Made by a program: the position numbers and the translations under genes
Origin: Evtepia sp.
Lineage (GTDB): Bacteria; Bacillota; Clostridia; Oscillospirales; Oscillospiraceae
DNA: 6,443 nucleotides
Reading direction: 5' to 3'
Assembly: GCA_029256465.1 (NCBI GenBank)
Contig: JAQSXW010000048.1
Coordinates: 1 to 6,443, forward strand
In this document: one piece after another, positions 1-6,210 of the stretch
Numbering within the stretch: position 1 is the stretch's first letter
Layout of the letters: every line of letters begins with the position of its first letter
Notes under the pieces: generated by a model
What the model was told of the DNA's origin: nothing
What the model saw: only the letters and a program-made list of their open reading frames with translations
The model's database searches: none

Positions 1-2333
1 GGGGTCAGTATAATGTTATTGCTTGAGCTGGAAGCCGTGAAGGTAATAGGTGTTCCGCTGAGACTGTCTTTATACAACTTGATATTGTTTGTAAGGTAAG
101 TGGGATCTAAAGCCTGCTGGCTACTTGTCAGCAATTGCGAAACACCTGAGAAGGATAAGTTGATGCTCTGACTTGCATTAGGAGAAACATCGGTGAGAGA
201 GATGGTTGGGTTAGGCAAGGTAGGTTCTGAAATAGTGGTAAAAGAAAGGGAAATGTCAGGGTTTTCGTCTCCGTTGCTATTGGATAGTTTATTCTCGCGA
301 ATGGTTAAGGTATAGGTAGTATTGGCATCTAGGGGACTGCTAGGGTAAAGAGTAATATCTCTTCCGTTGCTAATGGAAGCGCTAAATGAGACGGACCCAT
401 TTGCAGACCGCAAAGTTGCAATGCTACTCATGTAGCTCGAAATATTATCACTTGTTAACAGTACATTTCTGGAGGTATAAACTCGTTCATTAAAGCTCAA
501 GGTAATGTTAGCTGATTTCTCCACGTTTCGGGAGCCATCCTCGGGCGTCGTTTCCTGCAGGTCCATAACGGAACCTACGGTAAAGCTAAAAACCTGCTTT
601 TGATTGGACATGCCGTTGCCAAGCCTCAGTGTGTCTTCTGGAATCACTACATAATAGGTGGCTCCATCTGTCAAGGAACGATCTGGGGTCAGGGAAATCC
701 AACGGTTGTTGCTGAAGGAATTCACCGTAAATGGAACATTGCTGCCATACTGTGATCCTGAATGCAGTTCGATTGCAGTGTTTTGCAGATAGTTCTTTGA
801 GGCAGAGTAATCGGAATTGCTAAGACTATTCCCATTCTGGTCATACAGAGGCTCCTCAAAGCTGAGCGATATACTGGGTCTGGAGGAGACCCCAGTACTA
901 CCATCAGCAGGGCTGATGGTAGCCGTTAATACCTTCGAAGTACCACCGAACGTAAAATAGGTTGTAAATCTTTCGTTTAGATCGCCGTTGCTGTTTTGCA
1001 GCGACCCATCCTTGACGATCACATAATATCTTGTATCAGCGGAGAAATTCCTGTTCGGGGTTATGGTAATAACCCGATCTCTTCGATCAATGGAGGCAGA
1101 GAATGAAACAGAGTCTCCACTTGAACTTCCCTTTCGCAGTTCCAGAACGTTGTTTTGCAAATAAGAGTTGGTGATGTCAGTTCGATTTCTGTTGGACTGA
1201 TAGATGCTTTCATCAAAGGTAAGTGTGATTTCGTCAGTACTCACATTGCTTGCCCCAGAGGCAGGGTAGGGGGTTGGTTCCAAGGTGTCCCTTTTACCAG
1301 AGTCGGTCGTAAAGGAATATACTTGCTTTTCGTTGTAGTTGCGGCTGGATCCCATACCATCGGACAGGCTGCCCGCCTGCATCGTTAAATAATACGTGGT
1401 ATTGGTACTCAGAGAATAGTTCGGTGTGATAGTGATCTCAGTTTTTGCAGAATTGATGGAGCTGGTGAAGGAGACGCTAGATCCGTTGGTGCTTCCGCTC
1501 CGGAGCGTGAACACATTGTCTTTTAAATAAGAGGATGTCACTGTGGAACCACTTGCCGTATACACAGAAGAATCAAAGGTCAATACAAGATCGGTACCGG
1601 GTCTCACCGAGCTGCTGCCGGAGGAAGGGCTAACAACAGGAACCAACGTACTGGTATTTGCGGTGGTGAAGCTATAGGTTTGAGCTGCGTTGGAACTATT
1701 GTCGGCGTTGGTAAGACTGTTGTTCTGAAGGATAACATAATATCTTGTGCTGGTGTACAGGTTGCTCTTGGGAGTTAAGGTAATAGTTTTTCGATCATTG
1801 CTGAGAGAAGCGTAAAATGGAACTTCTGTACCACTTGAGCTACCTCTTCGTAAATCAAGTACGGAATCGGTCAGGTAAGAGCTTGAAATGTTGCCGCCAT
1901 TTTTTTGATAAATTGCCTGATCAAAGGTCAGGGTAATTTTGGCGGAGACCGGAATGGTGTCGCTGCCGTTTACAGGATAAACCTCAGGCGTCAAACTGCC
2001 TCCGGTGGAGAAGGAGAAGGTCAGGGGACCATTTCGGGAACCTTCACTGCTCTTCAGTTCGTTTTTGAGAATCACGTAGTATTTTATGCCACTTTCCAGA
2101 GTGCTTGTTGGTTTGATGGTAATTTCTTTCCGATTGGAATTGAGGGAAGCGGAAAAGGATACCTTGGTACCGTTTGAACTGCCTTTCCGAAGTTCTATGA
2201 CGGAATTCTCAATATAGGAAGCAGAGATTGTACCTCCAGAAGAAGTATACGGCGTTTCGTTAAAGGTAATACGGATAGAGTCTTTAACCGAAACATTCGT
2301 AGCCCCGTTGGAGGGATAAATCGAAGGGGTCAT
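1..2333 (-). repeat. Tandem Ig-like (SbsA/Big_5-type) domain repeats within the surface protein gene
   Basis: The translation contains six complete repeats starting at residues 411, 524, 640, 761, 879 and 1000 (DNA starts 2333, 1994, 1646, 1283, 929 and 566), plus part of a seventh from residue 1123 (position 197). The period is about 340-370 bases. Each unit begins near TPxxYPxxG or SPxxG, continues with ITLTFDE-like and SSYLxDNVxELRxGS-like strands, then VSFSASI, ITITP, TxYYV, and closes with YSFTT. This matches the pattern of SbsA-type Ig-like domains (Pfam Big_5) in Gram-positive surface proteins. Units 1-4 resemble each other most. Unit 5 has extra residues before the YLQN segment, and units 6 and 7 are more divergent. 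Family assignment rests on motif recognition, not on a profile search. Confidence 0.85.
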
Positions 2334-3563
2334 AGACGTTTTTCCTTCGATGCTGAGAGGTGTAGTTTCAAAGGTGGAGCCGCTATCATGTAGGATCGCT
2401 TTTCTTATCGTGCCATTTCCCAGGAAATCACTGGCTCCACTAATTTCGACTTTATCTACTGCTGTTCTTGAAGCAAGGTCGATTTTGCTGCCTTTTGCGT
2501 AGGAGGCAATGGTTAGCTGGTCAATAGAACCGCTGAGTAGGGACAGATTGGAGAGATTGGAGAGGCTGACAGAAGAAAAATCACCGGAAAGATTGACTGT
2601 CCGATTCTTTAGGTCACTTCCGCTTAAGGTTACTTTTTCAAACCCAGTTCCACGCAGGGTGTTTTCCGTGAGGGAACAGGCACCGGAAATTGTGGTGTTA
2701 TGGATGTCGGAGGAACCGGAAGATAAAATCTCAACTTCACTAGAAGCGCTGTTTACCACAAGGTTGTTGACCTTGGTATTGACCAGCTGGATGGTATCTC
2801 CACCGGTTACTTCCAGAGTACCAAGGATTCGGCAGTTTTGAAAGGTTGCATCACTGTTGGAGGGAAGACGAATCGTGATATTGCCAGTATAAATGGTATT
2901 CGCACTCAACTCGTTTGAGTTAGTAATACTGACATTGGAGCTTTTCACCGTCTCTCTGTTTAAGACAGACTCAATGATTTTTACCGCCTCTGCACGGGTT
3001 AGGTTCCCCTTGGGGTTAAATCTCTTTTGATTGTCTCCGGACATATACCCCTTGCTGTATATGGTGCTGGCGCCGTCTAGTGCCCATGAAGCGATGGCAG
3101 AGCTGTCTTTCATCGCAGAAAGATCTTTGGCATCGTTGGAGGCGGCTACAATTCTGGCAAGGACCACAGCAGCCTCTTGACGAGTGATCAGATCATTTGC
3201 CCGAAAACTGTTATCAGCGTAGCCTGAGATATACCCAGCAGCCAAAGCTTTGCAGACGTCATTATAATACCATTTACTGCTGGGAACATCCTTAAAGTTG
3301 ACAGTGGTGGTTCCGCTCAAGCCCAAAGCGCTGTTCATCATCTTGCAGAATTCTGCACGGGTTACCGAATGGTTGGGTTGGAAGTTGCCGTTCTGATATC
3401 CATTCACGTAGCCACGCTTCACAGCGGAAGAAATATAAGCCTCAGCCCAATGACCCTTCACGTCAGAAAAAGACTTTGCGGCCGATGCACCGAGAGGAAT
3501 TGCAATGGAAAGAGTAAAAAACACCGCAAGAAAGGACGATAAAAGCTTATTTAATTGTTTCAT
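1..3563 (-). CDS. S-layer homology (SLH) domain surface protein with Ig-like repeats, 3' end outside window
   Basis: An uninterrupted frame of 1187 codons starts at the ATG at 3561-3563 and is still open at the left edge, so the C-terminus is missing. AAGGAG at 3575-3580 lies 11 bases upstream of the start. Residues 1-28 form a signal peptide (MKQLNKLLSS, a hydrophobic stretch, then ASA before the likely cleavage site). Three SLH domains follow at about 31-80, 89-140 and 152-201, with the TRAE-type motifs VTRAEF, ITRQEA and LTRAEA. In the family, SLH domains hold proteins to pyruvylated secondary cell wall polymers. Residues 205-410 are rich in short beta-strand-like segments ending in GNGTIRKA, and resemble the beta-solenoid-like stretch seen after SLH domains in clostridial and Paenibacillus proteins. 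From residue 411, Ig-like repeats of about 113-123 residues continue to the edge. The product is probably an exported wall-bound S-layer or adhesin-like protein. No enzymatic domain is visible in the part present. The SLH anchoring call is firm; the exact role is not known. Confidence 0.93.
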   Translation of the reverse strand, partial: MKQLNKLLSSFLAVFFTLSIAIPLGASAAKSFSDVKGHWAEAYISSAVKRGYVNGYQNGNFQPNHSVTRAEFCKMMNSALGLSGTTTVNFKDVPSSKWYYNDVCKALAAGYISGYADNSFRANDLITRQEAAVVLARIVAASNDAKDLSAMKDSSAIASWALDGASTIYSKGYMSGDNQKRFNPKGNLTRAEAVKIIESVLNRETVKSSNVSITNSNELSANTIYTGNITIRLPSNSDATFQNCRILGTLEVTGGDTIQLVNTKVNNLVVNSASSEVEILSSGSSDIHNTTISGACSLTENTLRGTGFEKVTLSGSDLKNRTVNLSGDFSSVSLSNLSNLSLLSGSIDQLTIASYAKGSKIDLASRTAVDKVEISGASDFLGNGTIRKAILHDSGSTFETTPLSIEGKTSMTPSIYPSNGATNVSVKDSIRITFNETPYTSSGGTISASYIENSVIELRKGSSNGTKVSFSASLNSNRKEITIKPTSTLESGIKYYVILKNELKSSEGSRNGPLTFSFSTGGSLTPEVYPVNGSDTIPVSAKITLTFDQAIYQKNGGNISSSYLTDSVLDLRRGSSSGTEVPFYASLSNDRKTITLTPKSNLYTSTRYYVILQNNSLTNADNSSNAAQTYSFTTANTSTLVPVVSPSSGSSSVRPGTDLVLTFDSSVYTASGSTVTSSYLKDNVFTLRSGSTNGSSVSFTSSINSAKTEITITPNYSLSTNTTYYLTMQAGSLSDGMGSSRNYNEKQVYSFTTDSGKRDTLEPTPYPASGASNVSTDEITLTFDESIYQSNRNRTDITNSYLQNNVLELRKGSSSGDSVSFSASIDRRDRVITITPNRNFSADTRYYVIVKDGSLQNSNGDLNERFTTYFTFGGTSKVLTATISPADGSTGVSSRPSISLSFEEPLYDQNGNSLSNSDYSASKNYLQNTAIELHSGSQYGSNVPFTVNSFSNNRWISLTPDRSLTDGATYYVVIPEDTLRLGNGMSNQKQVFSFTVGSVMDLQETTPEDGSRNVEKSANITLSFNERVYTSRNVLLTSDNISSYMSSIATLRSANGSVSFSASISNGRDITLYPSSPLDANTTYTLTIRENKLSNSNGDENPDISLSFTTISEPTLPNPTISLTDVSPNASQSINLSFSGVSQLLTSSQQALDPTYLTNNIKLYKDSLSGTPITFTASSSSNNIILT

Positions 3564-3623
3564 CGATGACTCGTCTCCTTAATCTAAACAGAAATTGAAT
3601 GATAAACGAATAAGATTGTTTCC

Positions 3624-3652
3624 ATTTTATCTCAAGAAAATTTGTTTATCAA
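3624..3652 (-). promoter_or_regulatory. Sigma-A-type promoter of the SLH surface protein gene
   Basis: On the minus strand TTGATA (3647-3652) is followed by a 17-base spacer and TAAAAT (3624-3629), one mismatch from consensus in each box. Transcription would start near 3617, giving a leader of about 50 bases that contains the AAGGAG ribosome binding site at 3575-3580. A strong constitutive-looking promoter suits an abundant surface protein. No operator-like repeat is evident around it. Confidence 0.75.
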
Positions 3653-3746
3653 GAGCGGAATAGAACCAGTATTACTTTTTTGTTAGATGTAGCGCACTAT
3701 TGCCACTATCACAGTCTATCCAAATAGTTGATCGACAATATTGTGC

Positions 3747-3783
3747 AAAAAATTAATGGCCTTGAACGAAAGCTTTCAAGGCC
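3747..3783 (-). terminator. Second rho-independent terminator downstream of tRNA-Arg
   Basis: GGCCTTGAA (3758-3766) pairs perfectly with TTCAAGGCC (3775-3783) around an 8-base loop. Read on the minus strand the stem is followed by ATTAATTTTTT, a U-rich tail delayed by a few bases. On the plus strand there is no T-run after the stem, so the minus strand is preferred. It would stop read-through from the tRNA side before it reaches the surface protein promoter. Confidence 0.6.
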
Positions 3784-3867
3784 ACTTACACTTTTGAATG
3801 ATGGAGTGACGGTTTATGGGAGGTAATATTTCTTGAAAAGGTCTAAGCTTCTCAGATATGGCTCTTT

Positions 3868-3914
3868 AATAACAGAACGGCTGTAAGTCTGTATAAACAG
3901 ACTTACAGCCGTTC
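3868..3914 (-). terminator. Long perfect hairpin just after tRNA-Arg, probable terminator
   Basis: A 17-bp perfect inverted repeat occupies 3875-3891 and 3898-3914 around TATAAA; the outer T-A of the loop can also pair, leaving a 4-base loop. It starts 5 bases after the encoded CCA of the tRNA. On the minus strand the tail is TGTTATT, five U in seven, weaker than a classical U-run. Its position directly behind the tRNA makes termination or 3'-end processing of the tRNA precursor the likely role. The plus strand has no T-rich tail. Confidence 0.7.
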
Positions 3915-3918
3915 AAAC

Positions 3919-3995
3919 TGGCACCCCCGGCGCGACTCGAACGCACTACATCCCGCTTAGGAGGCGGGCCCTCTATCCTGGTGAGGTACGGGGGC
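3919..3995 (-). tRNA. tRNA-Arg (anticodon CCU)
   Basis: The minus strand folds into a complete 77-base cloverleaf with CCA encoded at the 3' end. It has a 7-bp acceptor stem (GCCCCCG with CGGGGGT, so a G1-U72 wobble pair), a D stem CCTC/GAGG with a GG-containing loop, and an anticodon stem CCCGC/GCGGG enclosing the loop CTCCTAA, which gives anticodon CCU. A 5-base variable loop follows, then a T arm GTGCG/CGCGC with loop TTCGAGT. The discriminator base is G. It would read the AGG arginine codon. It stands alone with its own promoter upstream and a hairpin downstream. Confidence 0.97.
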
Positions 3996-4008
3996 AAGGA
4001 TACTTGTT

Positions 4009-4037
4009 ATTTTACCTAAATGCTGAAGATTTGTCAA
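4009..4037 (-). promoter_or_regulatory. Consensus promoter of tRNA-Arg
   Basis: On the minus strand a perfect TTGACA (4032-4037) is followed by a 17-base spacer and TAAAAT (4009-4014). Transcription would start near 4002, leaving a leader of about 7 bases before the first base of the mature tRNA. This near-perfect sigma-A promoter is what a stable RNA gene is expected to have. Its -35 box lies about 20 bases after the U-run of the preceding operon's terminator, so the tRNA is expressed on its own. Confidence 0.88.
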
Positions 4038-4057
4038 CTGACTACCCGTATGTGTGC

Positions 4058-4096
4058 AAAAAAGGAAAACGGACGCTCCGAAGGCGTCCGTTTTCC
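4058..4096 (-). terminator. Strong rho-independent terminator of the ABC transporter operon
   Basis: A 13-bp perfect stem (4064-4076 with 4084-4096) is followed on the minus strand by six T (4058-4063). The loop CTTCGGA can form a C(UUCG)G tetraloop with one unpaired A, which is unusually stable. The stem begins 15 bases after the stop codon of the permease gene, so this ends the three-gene operon. The stem also begins with an A-run on the plus strand, but no convergent gene is present to use it. Confidence 0.92.
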
Positions 4097-4111
4097 AATC
4101 GAGAGGGGTGA

Positions 4112-4915
4112 TTACTCAATATTGAGGCGTTTTTGTAGCATTTGCGTGGTAATGACATAGAAGATTGCACCATAAATAATTGTGCACAGTATGGAAATAC
4201 CAAAGAAGAGGTGGATAGAGCTCATTGCGCCAAAGTTATAGAATAGATTATTCATAAATTCTTCCAGATTAAAGCCAAGCATAGCGACCGAAGCGATAAA
4301 CTGCATGACGAACTGGAAGCCGAAGAAGAATACAACCGACATGAGAACTTTTCTTCGATCAAAGCTGTATCCCACAGCCATAGCAGAATAAAATTCCAGG
4401 CAACCAGCGGCATAGGCTACGAAGAAAAGAATCAGTGCTTCAATGACAATCGCGGTGCCATTTAAGGCATAGTAGACGTTAAGTTTTTGCCAGAGCTCTG
4501 CGAAAGCCGCGCGGAACTGATCCATGAAAGAAAGGTCAAATGCAACAATGAAGCCGGACAGACCAACGACTACAATGGTTACGGCACACCAGGCGCAGGA
4601 GACAATGATCTTAGACCAAACGAGCTGATGAACCGATACTGGGAGCGTAAACATAACATAGCCTTCGTCTGAAAGCAGATTGGAGCGAAAACGGTTGATC
4701 ATCAAAACGAGAAGCACGATGAATACCGCTGCCAAGGATATGAAGTAAGCAGCCGCAATGATCACAACAAGAGTTTCCAGCACAGGGTTTGTGACATTTT
4801 CTCCATTGCGTACGACAAAGGACATCCCGAAAGACAGCACCAATATGACTAAAAACAGCGGAAGAATGATACGGCTGGTAGCGCGAAACTCATGTTTCAT
4901 CAATTTTATTAACAT
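4112..4915 (-). CDS. ABC-2-type transporter permease (six-helix membrane protein)
   Basis: This 267-residue protein begins MLIKLMKHEF and shows six hydrophobic segments at about 15-36, 46-73, 99-127, 152-178, 190-214 and 231-256, with short charged loops and a basic C-terminus. The segment NLLSDEGYVMFTLPVS (about 79-94), after the second helix, is a hallmark of permeases paired with YtrB-like ATPases in Clostridia. It has no signal peptide and no ATP-binding motif. It is expected to sit in the cytoplasmic membrane, probably as a homodimer, and to be powered by the ATPase encoded just before it. The start is supported by GGGAGG at 4923-4928, 7 bases upstream. The ATG overlaps the end of the ATPase gene by 7 bases, so translation is probably coupled. 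The substrate is unknown; export of a drug, peptide or lipid-like molecule is possible but not shown. The terminator at 4058-4096 makes it the last gene of the operon. Confidence 0.88.
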   Translation of the reverse strand: MLIKLMKHEFRATSRIILPLFLVILVLSFGMSFVVRNGENVTNPVLETLVVIIAAAYFISLAAVFIVLLVLMINRFRSNLLSDEGYVMFTLPVSVHQLVWSKIIVSCAWCAVTIVVVGLSGFIVAFDLSFMDQFRAAFAELWQKLNVYYALNGTAIVIEALILFFVAYAAGCLEFYSAMAVGYSFDRRKVLMSVVFFFGFQFVMQFIASVAMLGFNLEEFMNNLFYNFGAMSSIHLFFGISILCTIIYGAIFYVITTQMLQKRLNIE

Positions 4916-5607
4916 TTAAATACCTCCCGGAACAAAGCATCCACACTGACGCCCTTTTCCTCTCGAATCTCGTCTACAGTGGATTGCAGCAGGATGAGTC
5001 CTTTACTAATGAAGATTACCTCATCCAGAACCTGTTCCACATCAGCGATCAAGTGGGTAGAGATGATGACGGAGGCATCGGGATTATAATTACTGATAAT
5101 CGTATTCAGAATATAATCTCTAGCGGCTGGGTCTACGCCCCCAATGGGTTCATCCAAAAGATAAAGCAGCGCTTTCCGGCTCATAACCATCGTGAGCTGG
5201 ACCTTCTCACGGGTTCCCTTAGAGAGTTCTTTGATTTTTTGCTTAGTGTTAATGCTGAGATTCTCCAACATTTGAACAGCAGCGGTGCGCTGAAAATCTT
5301 TATAAAAATCGGAATAAAAGTCCAAAAGTTGATCTACCGTCATCCACAAAGGAATGCTGGTTCTCTCGGGAAGGTAGGATACCAGACTGTGGGAGACCCT
5401 TCCAGGTTTTTCTCCCTGAATGAGAAGTTCTCCTTCCGAAGGGGTTAAAAGACCGTTTGCCAGTTTAATAAGGGTGGTTTTGCCGCTGCCGTTCGGGCCC
5501 AAAAGGCCCACGATTTTTCCCGGCTGAATGGTAAGGTCCACACTATTCAGTGCTTCCACAGTTCCATAACGTTTGCTTAGTTTGTTGCATTCTAGGATTG
5601 CTGACAT
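4909..5607 (-). CDS. ABC transporter ATP-binding protein (YtrB-like)
   Basis: The 232-residue protein is one complete nucleotide-binding domain of normal length. Walker A is GPNGSGKT at 37-44, the signature is LSKGT at 128-132 in place of LSGGQ, Walker B is LLYLLDEP at about 147-154, the D-loop is GGVDPAAR at 156-163, and the switch histidine is H185 in ISTH. The segment YLPERTSIP at 78-86 lies where the Q-loop glutamine normally sits and has E81 there. LSKG-type signatures and LPE/LPD segments are familiar in ATPases that pair with GntR-regulated ABC-2 permeases, so the enzyme is probably active. It would work on the inner face of the membrane as a dimer with the permease encoded next. AGGGGG at 5615-5620, 7 bases upstream, supports the ATG. 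The gene overlaps the regulator gene by 16 bases and the permease gene by 7 bases, which implies one mRNA and coupled translation. Confidence 0.95.
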   Translation of the reverse strand: MSAILECNKLSKRYGTVEALNSVDLTIQPGKIVGLLGPNGSGKTTLIKLANGLLTPSEGELLIQGEKPGRVSHSLVSYLPERTSIPLWMTVDQLLDFYSDFYKDFQRTAAVQMLENLSINTKQKIKELSKGTREKVQLTMVMSRKALLYLLDEPIGGVDPAARDYILNTIISNYNPDASVIISTHLIADVEQVLDEVIFISKGLILLQSTVDEIREEKGVSVDALFREVFKC

Positions 5608-5978
5608 GATACATCCCCCTTGTTCTCCTCTTGCTCAAGCAACGCAATAATATCTGAAATTTCATAGCCTAGACCAGTCATTGCTGTCAGAAAACGCTTT
5701 ACTTGTTCCTCGGCCAGAGCTTTTTTTGCTGCTTCAATCATGTTTCTATCCTCCGTTACAAATCGTCCTGCGGTTCGTTGGCTGTACATGAGCCCTTCGC
5801 GCTCGAGTTCTGTGAGCGCACGCTGCATGGTGTTGGGATTGACACCCGCTTCTGCCGCCAAGTCTCTGACGGAGGGAAGTTTTTCTCCTGTTGCATAGAC
5901 ACCTGCAACAATTTGCTGTTTCATTGTGTGAATCAGCTGGGCATAGATGGGAGTGTCATTTTGAAAAGACCAGGTCAT
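5592..5978 (-). CDS. GntR-family transcriptional regulator, YtrA-like
   Basis: This 128-residue protein has the size of YtrA-subfamily GntR regulators. The N-terminal winged helix-turn-helix covers about 8-77: PIYAQLIHTMKQQIVAG forms the first helix, then LPSVRDLAAEAGVNPNTMQRAL (34-55) holds the helix-turn-helix, with the recognition helix around 46-59, and the wing ends at GRFVTED (71-77). A short helical tail of about 50 residues follows. In this subfamily the tail serves for dimerisation, and no large ligand-binding domain is present. AAGGAGG at 5986-5992, 7 bases upstream, fixes the ATG start. It is the first gene of the operon with the ATPase and permease, the usual arrangement for YtrA/YhcF-type repressors, which shut off their own operon until an inducer or envelope stress relieves them. 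The inverted repeat at 6004-6043 over its promoter is the likely binding site. The inducer cannot be inferred from sequence. Confidence 0.95.
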   Translation of the reverse strand: MTWSFQNDTPIYAQLIHTMKQQIVAGVYATGEKLPSVRDLAAEAGVNPNTMQRALTELEREGLMYSQRTAGRFVTEDRNMIEAAKKALAEEQVKRFLTAMTGLGYEISDIIALLEQEENKGDVSCQQS

Positions 5979-6003
5979 CTGTACACCTCCTTGGTGTTGT
6001 ATT

Positions 6004-6043
6004 ATTGTGTTGTTGTACTGCTTGAGTAATACAATAACACAAT
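6004..6043. promoter_or_regulatory. Inverted-repeat operator, probable GntR/YtrA binding site
   Basis: ATTGTGTTGTTGTACT on the plus strand (6004-6019) faces ATTGTGTTATTGTATT on the minus strand (6028-6043), matching at 14 of 16 positions around an 8-base centre. A further copy of the TTGTATT core lies at 5997-6003. The right arm contains the -10 box and the centre contains the expected transcription start of the operon, so a bound dimer would block RNA polymerase. Autorepression by the regulator encoded directly downstream is inferred from position and symmetry. Confidence 0.72.
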
Positions 6044-6058
6044 GGTACAGTTTGTCAA
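6031..6058 (-). promoter_or_regulatory. Promoter of the GntR-ABC operon
   Basis: On the minus strand a perfect TTGACA (6053-6058) is followed by a 16-base spacer and TATTGT (6031-6036), which matches the -10 consensus at four of six positions. Transcription would start near 6024, about 45 bases before the regulator's start codon. The good -35 box, weaker -10 box and overlapping inverted repeat are typical of a repressed, inducible promoter. The exact -10 register is less certain than the -35. Confidence 0.7.
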
Positions 6059-6124
6059 GAGGTTTTAAGAAAAAAGTTCAAAATTCTTTCAAACCGAATC
6101 CAGAGTTCTGCGCAAGAAAAAAAG

Positions 6125-6153
6125 TTGCAATTATACTGTATATTTAGTATAAT
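6125..6153 (+). promoter_or_regulatory. Sigma-A-type promoter of typA
   Basis: TTGCAA (6125-6130), a 17-base spacer and a perfect TATAAT (6148-6153) form a strong promoter on the plus strand. Transcription would begin near 6160, giving a leader of about 50 bases before typA. It lies back to back with the promoter of the GntR-ABC operon; the two -35 boxes are 66 bases apart. A 7-bp inverted repeat, TTATACT (6131-6137) and AGTATAA (6146-6152), spans the spacer and the -10 box. Confidence 0.8.
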
Positions 6154-6210
6154 GTATGTCCGTTGTGATAAAGATTATAAAATTGATGAAAACTAGAGGT
6201 GCAGGAGATC

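Larger units (their letters stand above)
3653..3918. other. Intergenic region between the surface protein promoter and tRNA-Arg
   Basis: No credible protein gene is visible on either strand. The region is AT-rich and holds two hairpins, described as separate terminator entries, and a short perfect palindrome ACAATATTGT at 3735-3744 of unknown significance. The stretch between the hairpins (3784-3874) contains only a 17-codon open frame with a good Shine-Dalgarno match, which I do not call as a gene. Confidence 0.7.

Noticed and set aside
722..904. Minus-strand frame of 60 codons
   Set aside because: It is an alternative frame inside the surface protein gene on the same strand.
1155..2841. 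Several plus-strand open frames of 77-110 codons
   Set aside because: They lie opposite the continuous SLH/Ig-like coding frame, lack ribosome binding sites, and have compositions expected of antisense reading.
3728..3756. Possible plus-strand promoter TTGATC - 17 bases - AATTAA
   Set aside because: The -10 box matches consensus poorly, and no gene lies downstream on the plus strand.
3833..3886. A 17-codon plus-strand frame starting TTG with GGGAGG at 3818-3823
   Set aside because: The Shine-Dalgarno match is good, but the peptide is very short, begins with a weak start codon, has no promoter upstream, and its end lies inside the hairpin stem behind the tRNA. A chance match is more likely.
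3919..3995. tRNA-Arg as an integration site for a mobile element
   Set aside because: No repeated copy of the tRNA 3' end, integrase gene or foreign-looking genes are present in the window.
4487..5448. Plus-strand frames of 61 and 154 codons
   Set aside because: They lie opposite the permease and ATPase genes, which have complete motifs and correct starts; the antisense peptides match no family I recognise.
5703..6029. Plus-strand frame of 108 codons
   Set aside because: It runs opposite the GntR regulator gene and into its operator, with no ribosome binding site and a cysteine- and phenylalanine-rich composition typical of antisense reading.
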